64,000 nucleotides of DNA, from contig JALLLT010000052.1 of NCBI GenBank assembly GCA_025266875.1, positions 186,001-250,000 of the forward strand, in the 5' to 3' direction. The translations under genes and the position numbers were made by a program. Under the pieces are notes generated by a model. It had not been told where the DNA came from and did not search any database. It saw only the letters and a list, made by a program, of their open reading frames with translations. Each line of letters opens with the position of its first letter. The first letter of the stretch is position 1. The DNA comes from Fennellomyces sp. T-0311 (taxonomy: Eukaryota; Mucoromycota; Mucoromycetes; Mucorales; Lichtheimiaceae). Shown here one piece after another: positions 11,352 through 24,200 of the stretch.

Positions 11352-12185
11352 TCAAAGCTGTACTGGCCAGCGTTGATCGACCACCATGTGCTCTGGACCG
11401 AGCGGGGGAGCACGCACCATGACGACATCCTCGTCAGCTTTGGCTTGAGGCATCTCAATGTCCTCGTCAAGGAGCAGGATCATTGAGAATCTTTCGGCGA
11501 GGTGGTCCATCGTGTCAAAGACACTCAGCCGAGCAAATTGGTTGATGAGGTCACCTACCGCGTCATCTTTGTCATTGTCAGTAACATGTTTAACCGCGCC
11601 TTCACCAACTTTTTCGTTACCAGCTCCGTCGTTCTCTTCAGCAACTTCTTCATCACCGATGTCGTCGTAGTCTTCCTCGACGAAGGTAATCGAAAAGAGC
11701 GGCACACGAGCACGAACAGCACCAACTTCGTCTTCCTCTTCGTTCGCCACATCAAGGCAGGCAGCAGCGGTATCGTCAGCTTCGTCATCGCCTGATTTGA
11801 TTTAAGGAAAAGTCAGTACGAAAGTTTTGTTTTCACTTTCATTTTTGACACTCTTACCTGAGGACGGCAAAGGACGGGCGGGAGACGGCAAAGGAAGGGT
11901 GCGAGGAGGAGAAGGACGGGCGGGAGGCGGAGAAGGATGACTGCAACGGGGAGGTTGCATACAAGCGGCGACAAAGTAGAAGCAAAGGAAGAGAAAGGAG
12001 GAGAGTTCCTTGACAGCCTCAACACCGGTTGGTGAGAGGGTCGGGAGAGAGGAAAGGAGCGGGAGAGAAGACAGCGGAGGCAGGGTGGGCAGAGAAGGCA
12101 TGGTGACAGAAAGACGGTGGAAGGTAGCAATAGCAATGATGGTGAAGGCAGCAGCAGCAGCGAGGCGCGCGCAAGAATCGGACAT
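11352..12185 (-). CDS. acidic-family protein A2 (right arm of element 1)
   Basis: Exons 11858-12185 and 11352-11791 on the minus strand, with a 66-nt intron, encode 255 aa identical to A1. Domain layout is the same: N-terminal hydrophobic Ala-rich segment, Pro/Ser/Leu-rich region, acidic exon-2 domain and the RAPPLGPEHMVVDQ signature. Its 3' side differs from A1: after the array it runs into the other end of the spacer, which has no counterpart to the family's 3'UTR intron nearby. Transcripts of A1 and A2 would therefore encode the same protein with different 3'UTRs. Confidence 0.7.
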
Positions 12186-12714
12186 GGTCAACGAGTGAAG
12201 AAGAGAAAGAAAGGGAAAAGGTAGAAAATGACCTCTTTGCCCTTTTGATTTTTAGCGGTATCTTAATTTCTCTTTTCTGCTCATGCTGGGAAGCCGCAGT
12301 AATATGAAGATCAAAGAAGCGCGACGCGAACCGCAACTCTGACCTGAGACAAGTTGTCGTATCCACCAGCAACGGTTGTCCCAGAAACAAATAAATCCTG
12401 CACAGACCTTCGCCACCCCCTTAAACCCTGAACACACGGTCGACAACCCAAGTCATTGCAGGACAAGAGCAAACCCATTTTAAAAGCATACAACCGGAAC
12501 GTGTTGCCGATCGCGCAACTGAAAAGTACATTTCGTTTTTAAAAACACAACTTCGCGACATTGTTCATTGGGATTCGAAATGGCAATGGCGAATGAGCTC
12601 ATTGCAACAAACACTTTCACTGTGAAGCTATTGGTTGATCGTCGGTAGCCAAATACGGAACACAGTTCCGGCAAGCTGAATTGACGTGCACGTTTCACAA
12701 TGCAATCTTTTGTG

Positions 12715-14155
12715 TCGTGGTTCATCAATGAGATTACCCTTTTGCTTTGGCAGTTCTTTGACAAAACCCTTTCCTATACGACCACTGAATGAAAGAATCA
12801 TAAAAGCAAGACACATAAGATGTGTATTACGGATGCATCCATAGCTACAATCAAATACAAAGCTACTCAACTTCGTTTCATTGATAATATTTGGATTGAT
12901 GGAAACTAGTAAAGACCAAAACAAAGCCGGTTCCGGAAAGCGCCGTTCTACTTACGATATTCGTAAAGAAAAATCACATAGTTTACAGTGTTTGTTTACC
13001 CATCATCAACCCTACCAAATCATCAGCACACAGCACAATAGGGAAAAAACACATACTCTAAAGCTGTAATCAAATATCAAATATAAAATATGCTTTACTG
13101 TGATGAGTATCACTACTCATATATCAAACAAAAGGGTAGTAATACATGAAGACAACACAATCGAATCATGGAAAGCTAGATCGCACGGTTTGAATGCATG
13201 ATATGGTATAAAGCTGACTTCGCGGTAAACCTTAAATTCTGTATCAGCAAAAGTTTCAAAAGCAGGAAATACCAGCAGGGAAAACCGCCACCATTCCACG
13301 GAAGCTCGACAAGCATGCCAAGATAGTAGAGTTGCCGGCCATTGCATAGTTCCATCAGCAGCTTCTTTCATACCATATTGAATTGTCGTCATCGATATGG
13401 GTCGTAGTTCCATAAAACAGCAGTCTATATATCCTTAAAGTAAGGAAATCGATCTGTGCATATAGACATCAAATGAAGTACTTTTTTTTTTTGCAAACCT
13501 GGAAGTCTTTGAGATAATAATTCTTCTCCGGTATGGACCATCCGGTATCCGTATGAAACGAACCTTTTTCACATCGCCAAATATATTGAGTTCATTTTAA
13601 AGTATTCAATTGGGTAATAAAGAGCGTTTGACGGCACTCACCTGTATATAAATGGAGTGATCGGCAAGCATTTCGGATGCAAACCGCCGTAACCACTCGA
13701 GGTAATGCTGGACGCACGTGTCATTCCTCACGTGATGCAAAACCCTTCACAACTCGTTTCATACAGTTATGCAGTTATACGCTCATACAGATGTTCGACA
13801 AGTTCCTGTAGCTAGCGTATACTTTTTTCATTGTGTTTCCACGGGTCGGCGATCAGCATCCTTCTGCCAGTCATATTTTTAAAGAAGGCAGAACCCTTCA
13901 TGACCCGGTCTATACAGCCATAAACTAACACAGATATTCAACAGGTTGCTTACTCTAGGCAGCCGTAAGCAATTCAGTCCATAAAATCATCTATCTATAT
14001 TATAATAGCGACATCCAAAAATTATTAAGAAAACCTCCTTCCTTTTTTGGAATCACTCTGTCCCTCACTTTATAGGAAATATTTTTTTTGTATCTTTAAA
14101 CTATATATTAAGTACGTCGCTAAGCTCTTTTTGTCGTTAATATATACGTAGAGTT
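12715..14155. other. intergenic, nothing recognised
   Basis: AT-rich sequence directly outside the truncated right arm. Open frames such as 13117-13413 (minus) have no recognisable motif. An oligo-A/T run lies near 13483-13492. Confidence 0.45.
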
Positions 14156-14159
14156 TAGG

Positions 14160-14330
14160 TAGTTAGTCCGAGTTGACTCACCGTTGAGTGACCCGAAGCG
14201 TAGCGAAGGGACTCAATCAGTCGAGCATAGCGAGACAGGTGACAACTCGGCCATAAGGTTTAGGTGAAGAGCCGGCTCACCGCGAATGACCCAGAGCGCA
14301 GCGTAGGGGCTCATTCAGTCGGTGACGCGC
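14160..14330. repeat. dispersed hairpin-forming repeat, two diverged copies
   Basis: Two successive units each hold an imperfect palindrome: TTGAGTGACCCGAAGCG paired with CGAAGGGACTCAA, and GAATGACCC paired with GGGGCTCATTC. They are followed by CAGTCGAGCATAGCGAGACA and CAGTCGGTGACG. A third copy with GGCTCATGCAGTC and AGCGAAGCGAGACAGG lies at 41390-41455. This is a small repeat family of unknown type. Confidence 0.5.
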
Positions 14331-14372
14331 TCGTATTGCTAATATCGATAAATACTCGACAAGTTGCTGTGG

Positions 14373-15596
14373 CTAGTGTAGACTTTTGCCCAGTGACTCT
14401 ACAGATTGGCCCCAGAACCACCAATAAGCCATAGAGCGAAATTCGTATGATGGTGAAACAACCTCACAAAGACCCTTCCTCATGAAATAGCACTGTCCGC
14501 GCAATAAGTCCTCTAAAAAACACGTATTTTCAATTGGATACACATTGATATATACGAAAAGAAACCTACTGGAGTTTTCTGACAGAAAACACGATAATCG
14601 ACCAGCTAATACATGTGCCATCCCACGGTAAGGACCTATACAACGAGGTCCGTTGGCATTCAGTCAGTTGCTATTGCAGATGTAGCTACTAAGTGTTGAA
14701 GCCACGGATTGGGACCAGCACATTCGACAATTCATACCATAGCGATCATTATGGGGTAGCACTTGAATTAATCAAAAGCGAAGTAATTGAGTTCTTTAAT
14801 CAGCAAATCCCTGATGGCCAAATTTGGAACTCCTGTATGCCGCCAAACCAACCTCCAACCAGCACAGAGCTTAATTCATGGATGTGGAGATCCGGCGTTT
14901 CCGCCCGCGCAATAACGGCAAGTGTCCATGATCGAGATTCTCGGCTTGTAATAGGCGCAGCAGTTTCACGCGCGCAATATTAACGTACGCATAGCCATTG
15001 TAACACCTCATCGGTTGTATGGCCAGGGATGACACGTGTAAAAGTGAAGCGTGTAGAAGTTTCGAAGAAACGAATGAGCGAGGATTCTGTGAGTGAGAAG
15101 CACTCAGTTCACTCCACAGCAGCAGAATAATTTTGCCAACCAACTGCTAACACATGACCCATTTGATATACATCCTTTCGTAGCGATTTGAAATCGACAC
15201 AAATAGCGGATGTATTACAATGGAGATAGCTGGCAAACATCTTGTCGATAGCTAATCTATTGTACAAAGGACCCTGGAACGACGTCATATACTTCATCTG
15301 GCGTTTCGCCATCAAACTTCGGCGGTAGATCGTTACAGTAATGCGATGTTAAAAGTTAGCACATGGCAAGGGAAGTTGACAGAGTTATTACACTGCGAGA
15401 CGGTTGCTGCTAGAGAATGGTTTGAGAAAGGCTTATGAACGGCATGTTACAATACCAGTTGTCTTGCGACCACGTGTTTGCGTCCAACGCTCAGAAAAAT
15501 GTCCAGTGTTATACTTGCATTCAATCGGTATCATGTCCCTTGACTGGATGCCAAGGAAAAGCAAAGTGATGCCCAATAGAACGTACTATAATGGTA
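14373..15596. other. gene-poor stretch next to a pogo-like fragment
   Basis: Several 60-95 codon frames on both strands (14693-14983 plus, 14871-15143 minus, 15109-15315 minus), none recognised. Because 15597-15762 looks like a transposon end, this could be an eroded internal region of the same element, but I cannot see transposase motifs. Confidence 0.25.
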
Positions 15597-15762
15597 GCTT
15601 TATATAACGATACAATGGTGCAGCCCAAAATTTATCGTTATATCAAAATATCGTTATATAAAATGGGATATGGCAGTGATTGCCGTTTCGGTGCATCGAA
15701 AATAATATCGTTATATCGAATTACCGTTATATAAAATATCATTATAGCGAGCGGCCACTGTT
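15597..15762 (-). mobile_element. terminal fragment of a pogo-like element
   Basis: Read on the minus strand it begins CAGTGGCCGCTCGCTATAAT and contains four spaced TATAACGRT repeats. Sub-terminal TATAACG repeats after a CAGTGG end are typical of pogo/Tigger-type transposons. Only one end is visible. Confidence 0.4.
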
Positions 15763-16932
15763 TTACCTGAAATTCTAGTAAAACTCCGTATATTTTAGAT
15801 ACTTCTCCGTGAAGACTGGCTCGAACGGAGTATAACCAGGGCTTACCGTATAATCACCGCGCTTTACTGAATTTCACCGGGGAAGACAGAACCGAGCCGG
15901 AAAACTATTCACTGTGATATATTCTTTTTATATATTTCTGATAAGTGACATATATACGCAGTTATGCACTGATTTCCAAAGTACGTAGTTCGACCCTCCC
16001 ATTTTCCTTACAGAAAATTTTCTCCAAATGGTATTTTTCGTATATAAAAGCGGTGGAGAGAAATTGTTTCAAAGTTTTACCATAATACGTCTAAGGATTC
16101 GTAAAAGGACAAAGTTCATAAATGTGCACTAGCAATCGGACATATGTTGTAGTGTGAACGCAATCCTTGACACGTTTTTTAAGTAGTTATACAACACTAA
16201 TAAGCTAAAGTAATCTAAAATGCTGTGAAAAGGATATTAAATCGTCGTCATTGCGCCGAAATGCAGGCTCTCCATTGGAAAGTTAAAATGCACGAACACA
16301 GCGTCGACCCCTTATTTAAGACTTCGTGAGGGGAATCTGAGTACACCGAGACGGGGAAAATAAGAGATACGTATTGGTAGGTAATACGTACTGTAATTAT
16401 TGATAGGCTATCTCCCTATATTTGTCATGTCGCAAAGCAGAGCGTATTCTCTTTCCAGAGACAACACTCCATGTTGCTGTACTAACTGGGTCAGTCATGG
16501 CAAGTAAAATAAATTGTATCGCAAACATTGAGCGTCATTAAACCCAACCAGATAAAGAGCGCCACCATCCAGACAACTTTAGATACGATGGCACGTCCAG
16601 ATGCTTTAACACATTCTGCGTTTGGTAATATGTACCTGCCGATTGTACACTATTCCTGAATAAGATGCGCGTGTCATCAAAATGCGCCTTTCATAAGAAC
16701 CCATAGCCATGGACATTTGGACTACCAAGCAATACCCAAGCATTGAAGCACAAGGGCGAAATATCGCGATACCAATGTAGCCATGAACATGCGCCGGGAT
16801 GGGCTTAACATATACGGAACCAAATGGTGCCCACGAATACTAGCTTCTTGAACTTCGTCCCCACCCCCCAAATCCTGGCAATTTGAATGTACCATTGATT
16901 ATACCCACGATCAAAACTGCTACGGCGTTTGT
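15763..16932. other. intergenic, nothing recognised
   Basis: AT-rich, no frame above about 60 codons with any motif. It ends at the target site of the MULE. Confidence 0.5.
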
Positions 16933-16940
16933 TTCTGGAT

Positions 16941-17060
16941 GGGTTTTACTTCGCGCACCACGTTTTCTCACCTCGCGCACCACATTTTACCGGCCACTTT
17001 AGTAAGTTGTGCTGAGAATAAAATAAATGTAACCTCGTACACCATGCGCACCACACTTCA
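16941..17060 (+). repeat. left TIR of the MULE
   Basis: Matches the reverse complement of 20728-20815, but the left end has an extra ~23-bp tandem duplication of the CGCGCACCACRTTTT motif right after the terminal GGGTTTTAC, and a few more bases at the inner end. Confidence 0.85.
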
Positions 17061-17116
17061 GCCACAACTTTCGCATCTGTCACACGCTCCTGCGATCTAA
17101 ATCTCAACATTTGACA

Positions 17117-20100
17117 ATGGAGCAAATTGTTAACAAAAGATATAATAATCGTGAGGAAATTCTCAATGATCTCAAGAAGTTGGCCAACAAGAAGTTCGAA
17201 GTGAAAATTGGGAAGAGCTGCTTGAGTTCTAAGAGCGAGAAGGCAACCATTTTTACGAACTTCATTTGCGGTCACGGTGGTGACTATCGCGAACACCGCA
17301 GTAAGAAGGCATCAATCGCGGTTGATAAGGAAACAAAAGGTATTGCTTATCTGAATAATAGAATTACATAGAATGAACGCTTTATTAATCTACATGCTGA
17401 TGTTGGAATAAAGATGAAATGAACGTGGCCGATGACAATAATAATGCTGTTGATGACTTGCCTTCAGTGGATGATACAGTTAATATATACTATGAAATGA
17501 GATAAATAGGGTATTGATGTGTATGTCATCAGGATGTGAAGCGCGGCTATCATAAATGTAGTAACGGCGTCGTGAAAAAGAACCCTACGCGCACCTCAAA
17601 GAAGCTCGGTTGTCCTTGGCTCATATATGCTTCTCTAAGCAAGAAAACTGGATTATGGACAGCACAGATCAAGAGCTCGGAGCATTCGCATCCACTGTCA
17701 TCTACCAACCTTTTGTATCACAAACACCGTAACGATGATTTGGAAAGACGGGCAAATGTTATTGAAATGTCACAAAATATGTTGACACCAGCACAAATTT
17801 TGCTCCAAACGGCAGACTTAGATGGGAAGCAATCCATGATTTCTAAGGACATCTATAAAATCAGAGAGGAAATGGCGAAAATGGAGAAGTCTTCTTCTGA
17901 CGCACTTGCACTGCACAACTTCCTCAAAAGCCATGGCTATACAATACGATTCAACCACGTGGATAACACCATTGACAAGCTTTTTGCAACACATAAGACA
18001 AGCATTCAGCGCGCAAGAAAATTTCCCCATGTTGTAATCATCGACGCGACATATAAAACGACAACGAGCAAGATGCCTTTAGTCAACATTGTCGGTATCG
18101 ACAACATCGCATCAAACCATTCGAACAATTCGCTCCGGTCGTTTTATATTGGATCAGCCCTAATTGCCAACGAAAAAGAAACGGCGTACCGATGGATGCT
18201 TGATCAGCTAAGGTCCGTTGTTTTTGATAATGACATGGTTAAGCCAGGCATCTTCGTCACCGATGATGACAAAGCGCTTGGTGCAGCTCTACGAGCTGTA
18301 TATCCAGATGTTCCTCATACTTTGTGTGCATGGCATATAGCCAAAAACTTTGACGCGCACACCTCTCGATGTTTTGTAAGCGGCTCTGATGACGATACTG
18401 AATTGTCAAGGGTCATTAAAGTTATGCTATGGAGCCGCACCATTAAGGAATTTAATGAAGCGGTCGCCGATTACCGGACGCTGGTTGGCAAAACAAAAAA
18501 GTCGCAAAAGCTAAATAGCTACATGGATAGGTAAGTGCACATCTCATATCTCTATAAATTACTTAACATTGACCACAAAAGCTTGGAAGAATATAAAGAA
18601 CGCTGGGCTGGAGCTTGGGTTGAAAAGTATGCCCATCTTGGCGCGCGCACCACTCAACGTATTGAAGGTGCACATTGGAGTATCAAGCAGATTCTAAGCA
18701 CACCTGGAAGTCTGAAGAAACTTTTCAACGCAATTCATATATATCTGCTGAAAAATGTATAGTACAAAATGGTACATCGGGATATTGGTTACTAATGACC
18801 TTATTCAAATTTTTCAAGGACTTTTCTGTGGAGTATGGTAATAACAAGGAGCAACTTAGTTTTTTGCCGTTCAAAGACGAAGATAACTACATTGACAAGG
18901 AGATGCGAGCCGCACTACGTCCACTGCAAGGTACTATATGCCATTTTGCAATCCGTCGCATCAGAGACGAGCTGTACAAAAGTTGGTCCCTTGATCAAAA
19001 TGAACGACAAAATGTGCTAGAGGAAGGTTGCGATTGCGTAGCTCGTATAAATTATCTACTACCATGTCAACACGAACTTCATGCCGATAAAAGCGAACAG
19101 GTTCTACCAGTGAATATTAATGATAGATGGCGGCTTGAGTTTGCGGCAGGTATAGAACATGTCTATTATTCTTTTTCTGCACCAAATGTACACCCTCTCA
19201 CTCTTTTCCCTAGTTAATGTTGACAGCCTACCAATCTCTAACCCAGACGAAGTGAGCCTAGGCACTGAATTCTCTGAGGTCATGAGTTCGGTTGCGAGCC
19301 TCTATCAAGAGCTTAGTAATAGCCAACAACAAGCCGACCTTATTGCATCACTCCGAGGTCTGATAGAAAGGTTCAAGCCGGTTAATATAGAAGACCTATC
19401 CTTTCCGAAGCATATCACCACAAAGGGCAGACCGAAAGGTATCAAAGGCACAAGGTTACCATCGGCGTTCGAGAATGCGGAGCACGAAGAGAAGCAGAAG
19501 GAGAAGGCTCGCAAAGAAGCAGCGAAAAATGATGAGGATCAACAAGGGGATAATACCCTCAAGTTCTCAAAAAAGAGAAAAGTGCCCACTGAGGATGACC
19601 ATGATGATCTCTGGCCTCAAAAGAAAAGCTACAGGAAAAAGGCACTGACATCCGTACCAAGGTAGGCAAGGAACAAATGAAGTTAGAAATTTCGCCAATA
19701 TCGGGTTTCTTTAGTTGGGTTCATGAGCAAGTACCGCGGCACGCGATATGCGCTGTAATTACCGTTCGTAGCGATGGGTGGTGTGGATGGAGAGCACTTG
19801 CTGCTCAATACGAGAAGTGCAAATTCGACGAGAACCGCTTCATTGAGGTGAAGGAGAGGATGCTCTCCACTGCCAGAGCTAATGCAGCAATTTATCTCAA
19901 ATATGTCTGTATGGCTTCGGAAAGAGAGTATCAATATCTTCTTGAAACCCTTGAGTATGGTGTCGCTCTGAAGACAGCCCATCTGCGTACGAAGTCTTGT
20001 CCTCTCAAATACTGGTTTGATGCCAATACGATGGCCCAGATTGCAGCAGATGCACTGGAAACACCTATAGCTGTATTCATTACCGGGACTGCGTCCGAGC

Positions 20101-20360
20101 ATACACCCACACTCTACTTGCCATTATCACCACCACCATCTGGTGCGAAGCCACAACCATTTGTTTTGCACTTAGTCGGTAACCATTACTTCGGGCTTGA
20201 GATGCTTTCAACTATTAAAGTTGAGTGGCCCATGGTTGCACGCTTTCACCAAGATGCATGGAATGAACTTCAACTGGGAGGGCACTATAAGTCTGCATGG
20301 CGCCATGTTCATAGGGCTAAGACTGTGATTAACCAGTCCTTTTACACACTTGACGAATAA
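17117..20360 (+). CDS. MULE transposase fused to an OTU-type cysteine protease domain
   Basis: Exons: first exon from 17117 (end unresolved, about 17300 or 17339), then 17533-18530, 18582-18756, 18819-19149, 19214-19661 and 19715-20360. The last five join in frame for 866 codons. Order of domains: FAR1-type DNA-binding region (CGHGGDYREHR; then SKKLGCPW), MULE transposase core with IDATYK, TDDDKAL and RIEGAH as the DDE residues and CAWHIAKN in between, a SWIM finger (CDC ... CQHEL), a basic linker, then an OTU domain with DGWCGWRA (catalytic Cys) and GNHYFGLE (catalytic His). Joining the first exon to the second in frame runs into TGA at 17515-17517 with either donor, so this copy may be disabled by one nonsense change or spliced differently. 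Confidence 0.8.
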
Positions 20361-20727
20361 AAGCAAGTCAAACTCTCTTTATCCTCACCATCAATTAATT
20401 TCTTAAACACTTAATTAAGATGTTATCAATAGGAGGAGCATCCTTCTGACTTTTCTGTAACACATTTATCGAATAACACTTAAATAGTAGAGCTCAAACC
20501 AATTTAATTCATACTTCAGTCTAACATACGGTTGTCGTCCAATATTTCACTCAACAAAGGTATAGAAATTCCGTTTTCATTTCTTTTTAGAATAGTGGTC
20601 GGGAGTAATGGGAGCTCCAAGTTATAATACGTACAAAATTAGTTCCATCAAATCTCTTTGGCATATTCCAAGCAGATACAACACGATAGACGAACTATAT
20701 GGTGTGATGACCAATAACCCTTTCAAC

Positions 20728-20815
20728 TGAAGTGTGGTGCGTGAGGTTACATTTATTTTATTCTCAGCACAACTTACTAAAGTGCCGGTAAAATGTGGTG
20801 CGCGAGGTAAAACCC
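20728..20815 (-). repeat. right TIR of the MULE
   Basis: Inverted match to the left TIR with TGAAGTGTGGTGCG, TTATTTTATTCTCAGCACAA and CGCGAGGTAAAACCC. The element ends at 20815, followed by the target duplication. Confidence 0.88.
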
Positions 20816-20823
20816 TTCTGGAT

Positions 20824-21238
20824 TCAATGGAAGTATGGGACTGGTTACCCCAGATATGGGCGCTGAGTCCAATTTAGGCCACATTATCAACTGCAGAAAA
20901 ACAGTTTGTCATACATAAATATTCTCGTATCAACTGCTTCACCTTTTTGATAACAATCCCAACTGCCTAGTTTATCAATTTTCTCAACGATGCTCTCAAT
21001 ATATGCTCCATCGCATATGCTCTACATACTCACCATCGTTAGAACAGCCAAATGATTACCGCCTAATTATTTTCCTGACATAAGCTCCGTTATGCTATAA
21101 CGGATGCTCATGACTACTAGTCTGATTCTTTTAACTTGTAATCCTTCAAATGCAACACAGTCATGTATATTCGTAAGCGAATCTTACAAAAGTGATGTGA
21201 TAATAATTAGTAAATAAAGAGTTTCAACGAATCGACCG
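20824..21238. other. intergenic, nothing recognised
   Basis: Between the MULE and the 3' end of the ArAE/BRE4-like gene; presumably contains that gene's 3'UTR. Confidence 0.5.
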
Positions 21239-24200
21239 CTACAGTAAAGCATCGATACGTCTGGCTCTGTCGGCGTACTTGCTCTCGCCGACGATGAAAC
21301 GAATAAGGTCGTTCAAATGCTCGAGTTCCTCGATAATTTCCTCCGTCGAACTGGCCATTGCAAACCAACACAAGTTTTTGAATCGCACAAATTGCTGTGT
21401 ACTTTTGGCTTCCTTTCTGCGATACCGAATTAAACGTGTTCGAGCGGATCTTGCAGACGGCATATAAGCAGGTAAGGGAATCTTGGAATTAAGAGATCTA
21501 AAGAAACATAATGTTAGTCTCAATCCTAGTAAGCAAGTAGATAATCCACATACGATTGCAGGGTATAAAAATGAAGTAGCATGGATGCCGTCTACACGAA
21601 AAAAAATAAAGGTTGGCGTTTTGCGCTACACCAGAAAAAGATTTATACTTACCATATCTCGGCGATAGACGTTATAATCTTGAAGACAGATATCCTTCTT
21701 GACAGAAGATGGCATGGAGATAAGCGCCGTTCGCATGGATAGTAATCGGTCCAATATATTGCGTGTCGAGACGATCATTTCCTTGTAAAAATCTTTGGGA
21801 AACGGCCCCTTGAGTCGCGGCTCGTGATCCGTCAGCTCTAAAAGGACAGCACAGGCGTCGATCGATTTTTGGATTTTGCTTTCTATTTTTTGGGCCTTCT
21901 TAACGTCATCATCGGATGCTTGCAACTCGTTGAAAAGAAAAGTTCCCATCAAGTAGGTATAATAGTCGCCCAATTCGCCAATGGTGCCGGAGATGGATTT
22001 GCGGACTGCATGTCGAGCAACAAATGGCCAGATCACCCTTAAAAAAGAATTTTAACTATTTTCGTACACGTACGTCTTTTTTTTCCTTTACCAGTTGAGA
22101 GATACAGCAACTAAAATGCCAACCACGACTGTAGCGGTACGTTTCCTATTACCCTTTATCGTCAGCGACTTCTCCCACCAAAAAGTCCTACATGAACATA
22201 CCAAACCGTTTCTGAAATTGGTTCGTCCGGTGATTGGACGTATCTGCTCAATGCAACAGCCATATAGGTCATCAAAACAACGGTCCCAACCTTGTTAAAC
22301 GTGCTTGCCAGGTGCATATAAAAGAAGGGTATAGCTGTAAAAAAAGCAATGTTAGCAAGGAATCTTTTATCAATAAAATATATATCTTACATAGCAACAC
22401 GGCAAACAGTGCCAATAAATACGGACTACCGCCATCAGCTTCAAGCGCTGCCCAACCCGCTAAAGCGCCCGTTAACGTACCAACAATACGCCAAAAGCTT
22501 GCTTCGAATGTACCGCCACTGTAGAAATCGAAAATCTCAGTACCTCTAAAAATATCCACCTGCTCTCGGTTATCCTTTTTACCTAGTAGGGTTCATGATG
22601 GCAATGATCGTCATGCAGGCCCACTGCCCACGTACACTGTTGGAATACCAATACATAGATGCGGGTATAAACGCCGGGATTGACAAGCCCAGCACCGCCA
22701 GACCCATTTTCAGCGCAAACTTGAATTCGTACTTTTTAAGAAACTGTAACGATTGCCACGTGCTGTAACGTATCCGTAGGATCAACGGTGGTTTAATCTC
22801 GGGCTCTTTATTCTCCATGGCTGCTTCCATGGCACTTAGTTCGTGATCTTCCACTGGTGGAGAAAGCTGTGATGAATTTTTGGTTGTGTTGGTACGTTGT
22901 CTGCGCAATGTCATTGTCGATGATAACTTTTCGAGGTTTGGTGCAATATTGCTGCTCGTCTGTGATGCTACTGATGACATGCGTCTCGCCTTTTTGCCGC
23001 TGAAGGTTTCGCTCGTTTTGATACGTCTCAAACGGTACTCTTCGGTCGCATCTACTTTGCGATCATCTTTTGGGATAGCTGGCTGCAAATTTGCTACAGA
23101 AAGTGTGAGTTCAGCGTATGTTGATTTCCATAGTCACAACTTACAGAGAGAGTAACCGCCTTTGTCGCGGACACTCTGATGATCGTTGGAACTGGCCCAT
23201 TTTCTCCACCACTTTTGGGTAAACTGTGGCATGTATAAATGTCGTCGACGGCGATCGGGTCTCGAACTTCTCAATTCATCCATCGCCTTGGCCATACTTT
23301 CCAGCTCGGTAGCAACCTGGCGCAACGAAAAGATGAAAAAGAAGACCAGAAAGAGCTCTTCACGCATGCCAAGATCTAATACTTCATTTCCGATTCTCGA
23401 CATGTTGAGCTTATACAGTGTATGCATGCGGTCACCTTCCGTCTTGTCAAACCGCTTGATTGCCTCGCTCATTGTCTTTGCACAGTCGCAATCCTTTGGC
23501 TCATGCTTGTACTTTGACTTTTTCGGCTCTTCATTCTTCTTTCTCTTTTTGATCTTGAACGTATGGAAAATATACGCCTTCCATGTCTTCCAAATCGACT
23601 TGTCATCATCGTCATCCATATCCAATTCAACCTCGATACTGTGACTGACGCAATCTAGAACCGGTGCACATTCCATGGATAACCGCATCAAAGGATCGCG
23701 TAAACTTTCCAGATACGTCACAAGCAGCTCACCATCACCATGTTCGATGAGATGCCGATTCTTTTTGCGAGGAGGTTTGGGTGCTGGTGAACTGAGTTTG
23801 GCCAAATTCAGGAACGATCGCAGGGACGACACGGATTTCTGGTTTTGGTCTTCGTGGTCAGTGTCATCCAACGAATTGCGTCGTGACCCAGCGCGAGACC
23901 CGGCCCTGGATCCGATTCGTGAATTGGGTCTCGAGTTTTGAGGACTATGACCAGCGGCCAACATGGCAGCTCGTCTCAGATCTAATTCATCTTCGTTGGT
24001 GAGCCATCGTAACGTTGATTTTCGAGGCTCATCGTGAGGGTGCGTCAATTGATGCTCATCGTCGGTGCTGTCGGAACTATCTGTGTCCTCATCTGTGGAA
24101 CTCGCCGCTTCAGCTGCATGAAGTGATGCGATCGCAGTTTCGAACAGGACGCGTTCGGTTTTCAGGCTGCCACCCAGAATGTTCAGATGCTTCGTCAGCC

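Larger units (their letters stand above)
6761..12714. mobile_element. palindromic element 1 (inverted gene pair + tandem arrays + spacer)
   Basis: Layout: left flank 6761-6920, left arm 6921-8676 (gene + array), spacer 8677-10955, right arm 10956-12714 (array + gene, inverted). From 6921 to about 8390 every arm position pairs with a right-arm position summing to 19,635, with no indel until a 3-base difference inside the array. The left edge starts at GTTTAAGCGAAATTAAAC, exactly where similarity to element 2 (58573) begins; sequences to the left are unrelated. The right arm stops about 160 bp short of that terminus. No transposase frame is seen inside, and no target-site duplication was found. 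It could be a non-autonomous transposon, a segmental palindrome, or a captured gene cassette. Confidence 0.65.
10956..12714 (-). repeat. right arm of palindrome 1
   Basis: Mirror copy of 6921-8676. It contains the array (10956-11314) and the inverted acidic gene. It lacks the outer 160 bp present at 6761-6920; sequence beyond 12714 is unrelated to the left flank. Confidence 0.85.
16933..20823 (+). mobile_element. MULE DNA transposon with TIRs and 8-bp target duplication
   Basis: The element spans 16941-20815 (3,875 bp). TTCTGGAT is duplicated at 16933-16940 and 20816-20823. The ends are GGGTTTTAC... and ...GTAAAACCC, continuing as long inverted repeats with CTCGCGCACCACATTTTACC. Inside is a single transposase gene with FAR1-type N-terminus, MULE catalytic core, SWIM finger and OTU domain. 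Intact TIRs and a perfect target duplication imply a fairly recent insertion. Confidence 0.88.

Noticed and set aside
11116..11376. 86-codon frame across the tandem array, with TNPNG-type repeats
   Set aside because: Created by repeat translation; absent as a conserved frame in the other arrays, and antisense to the gene.
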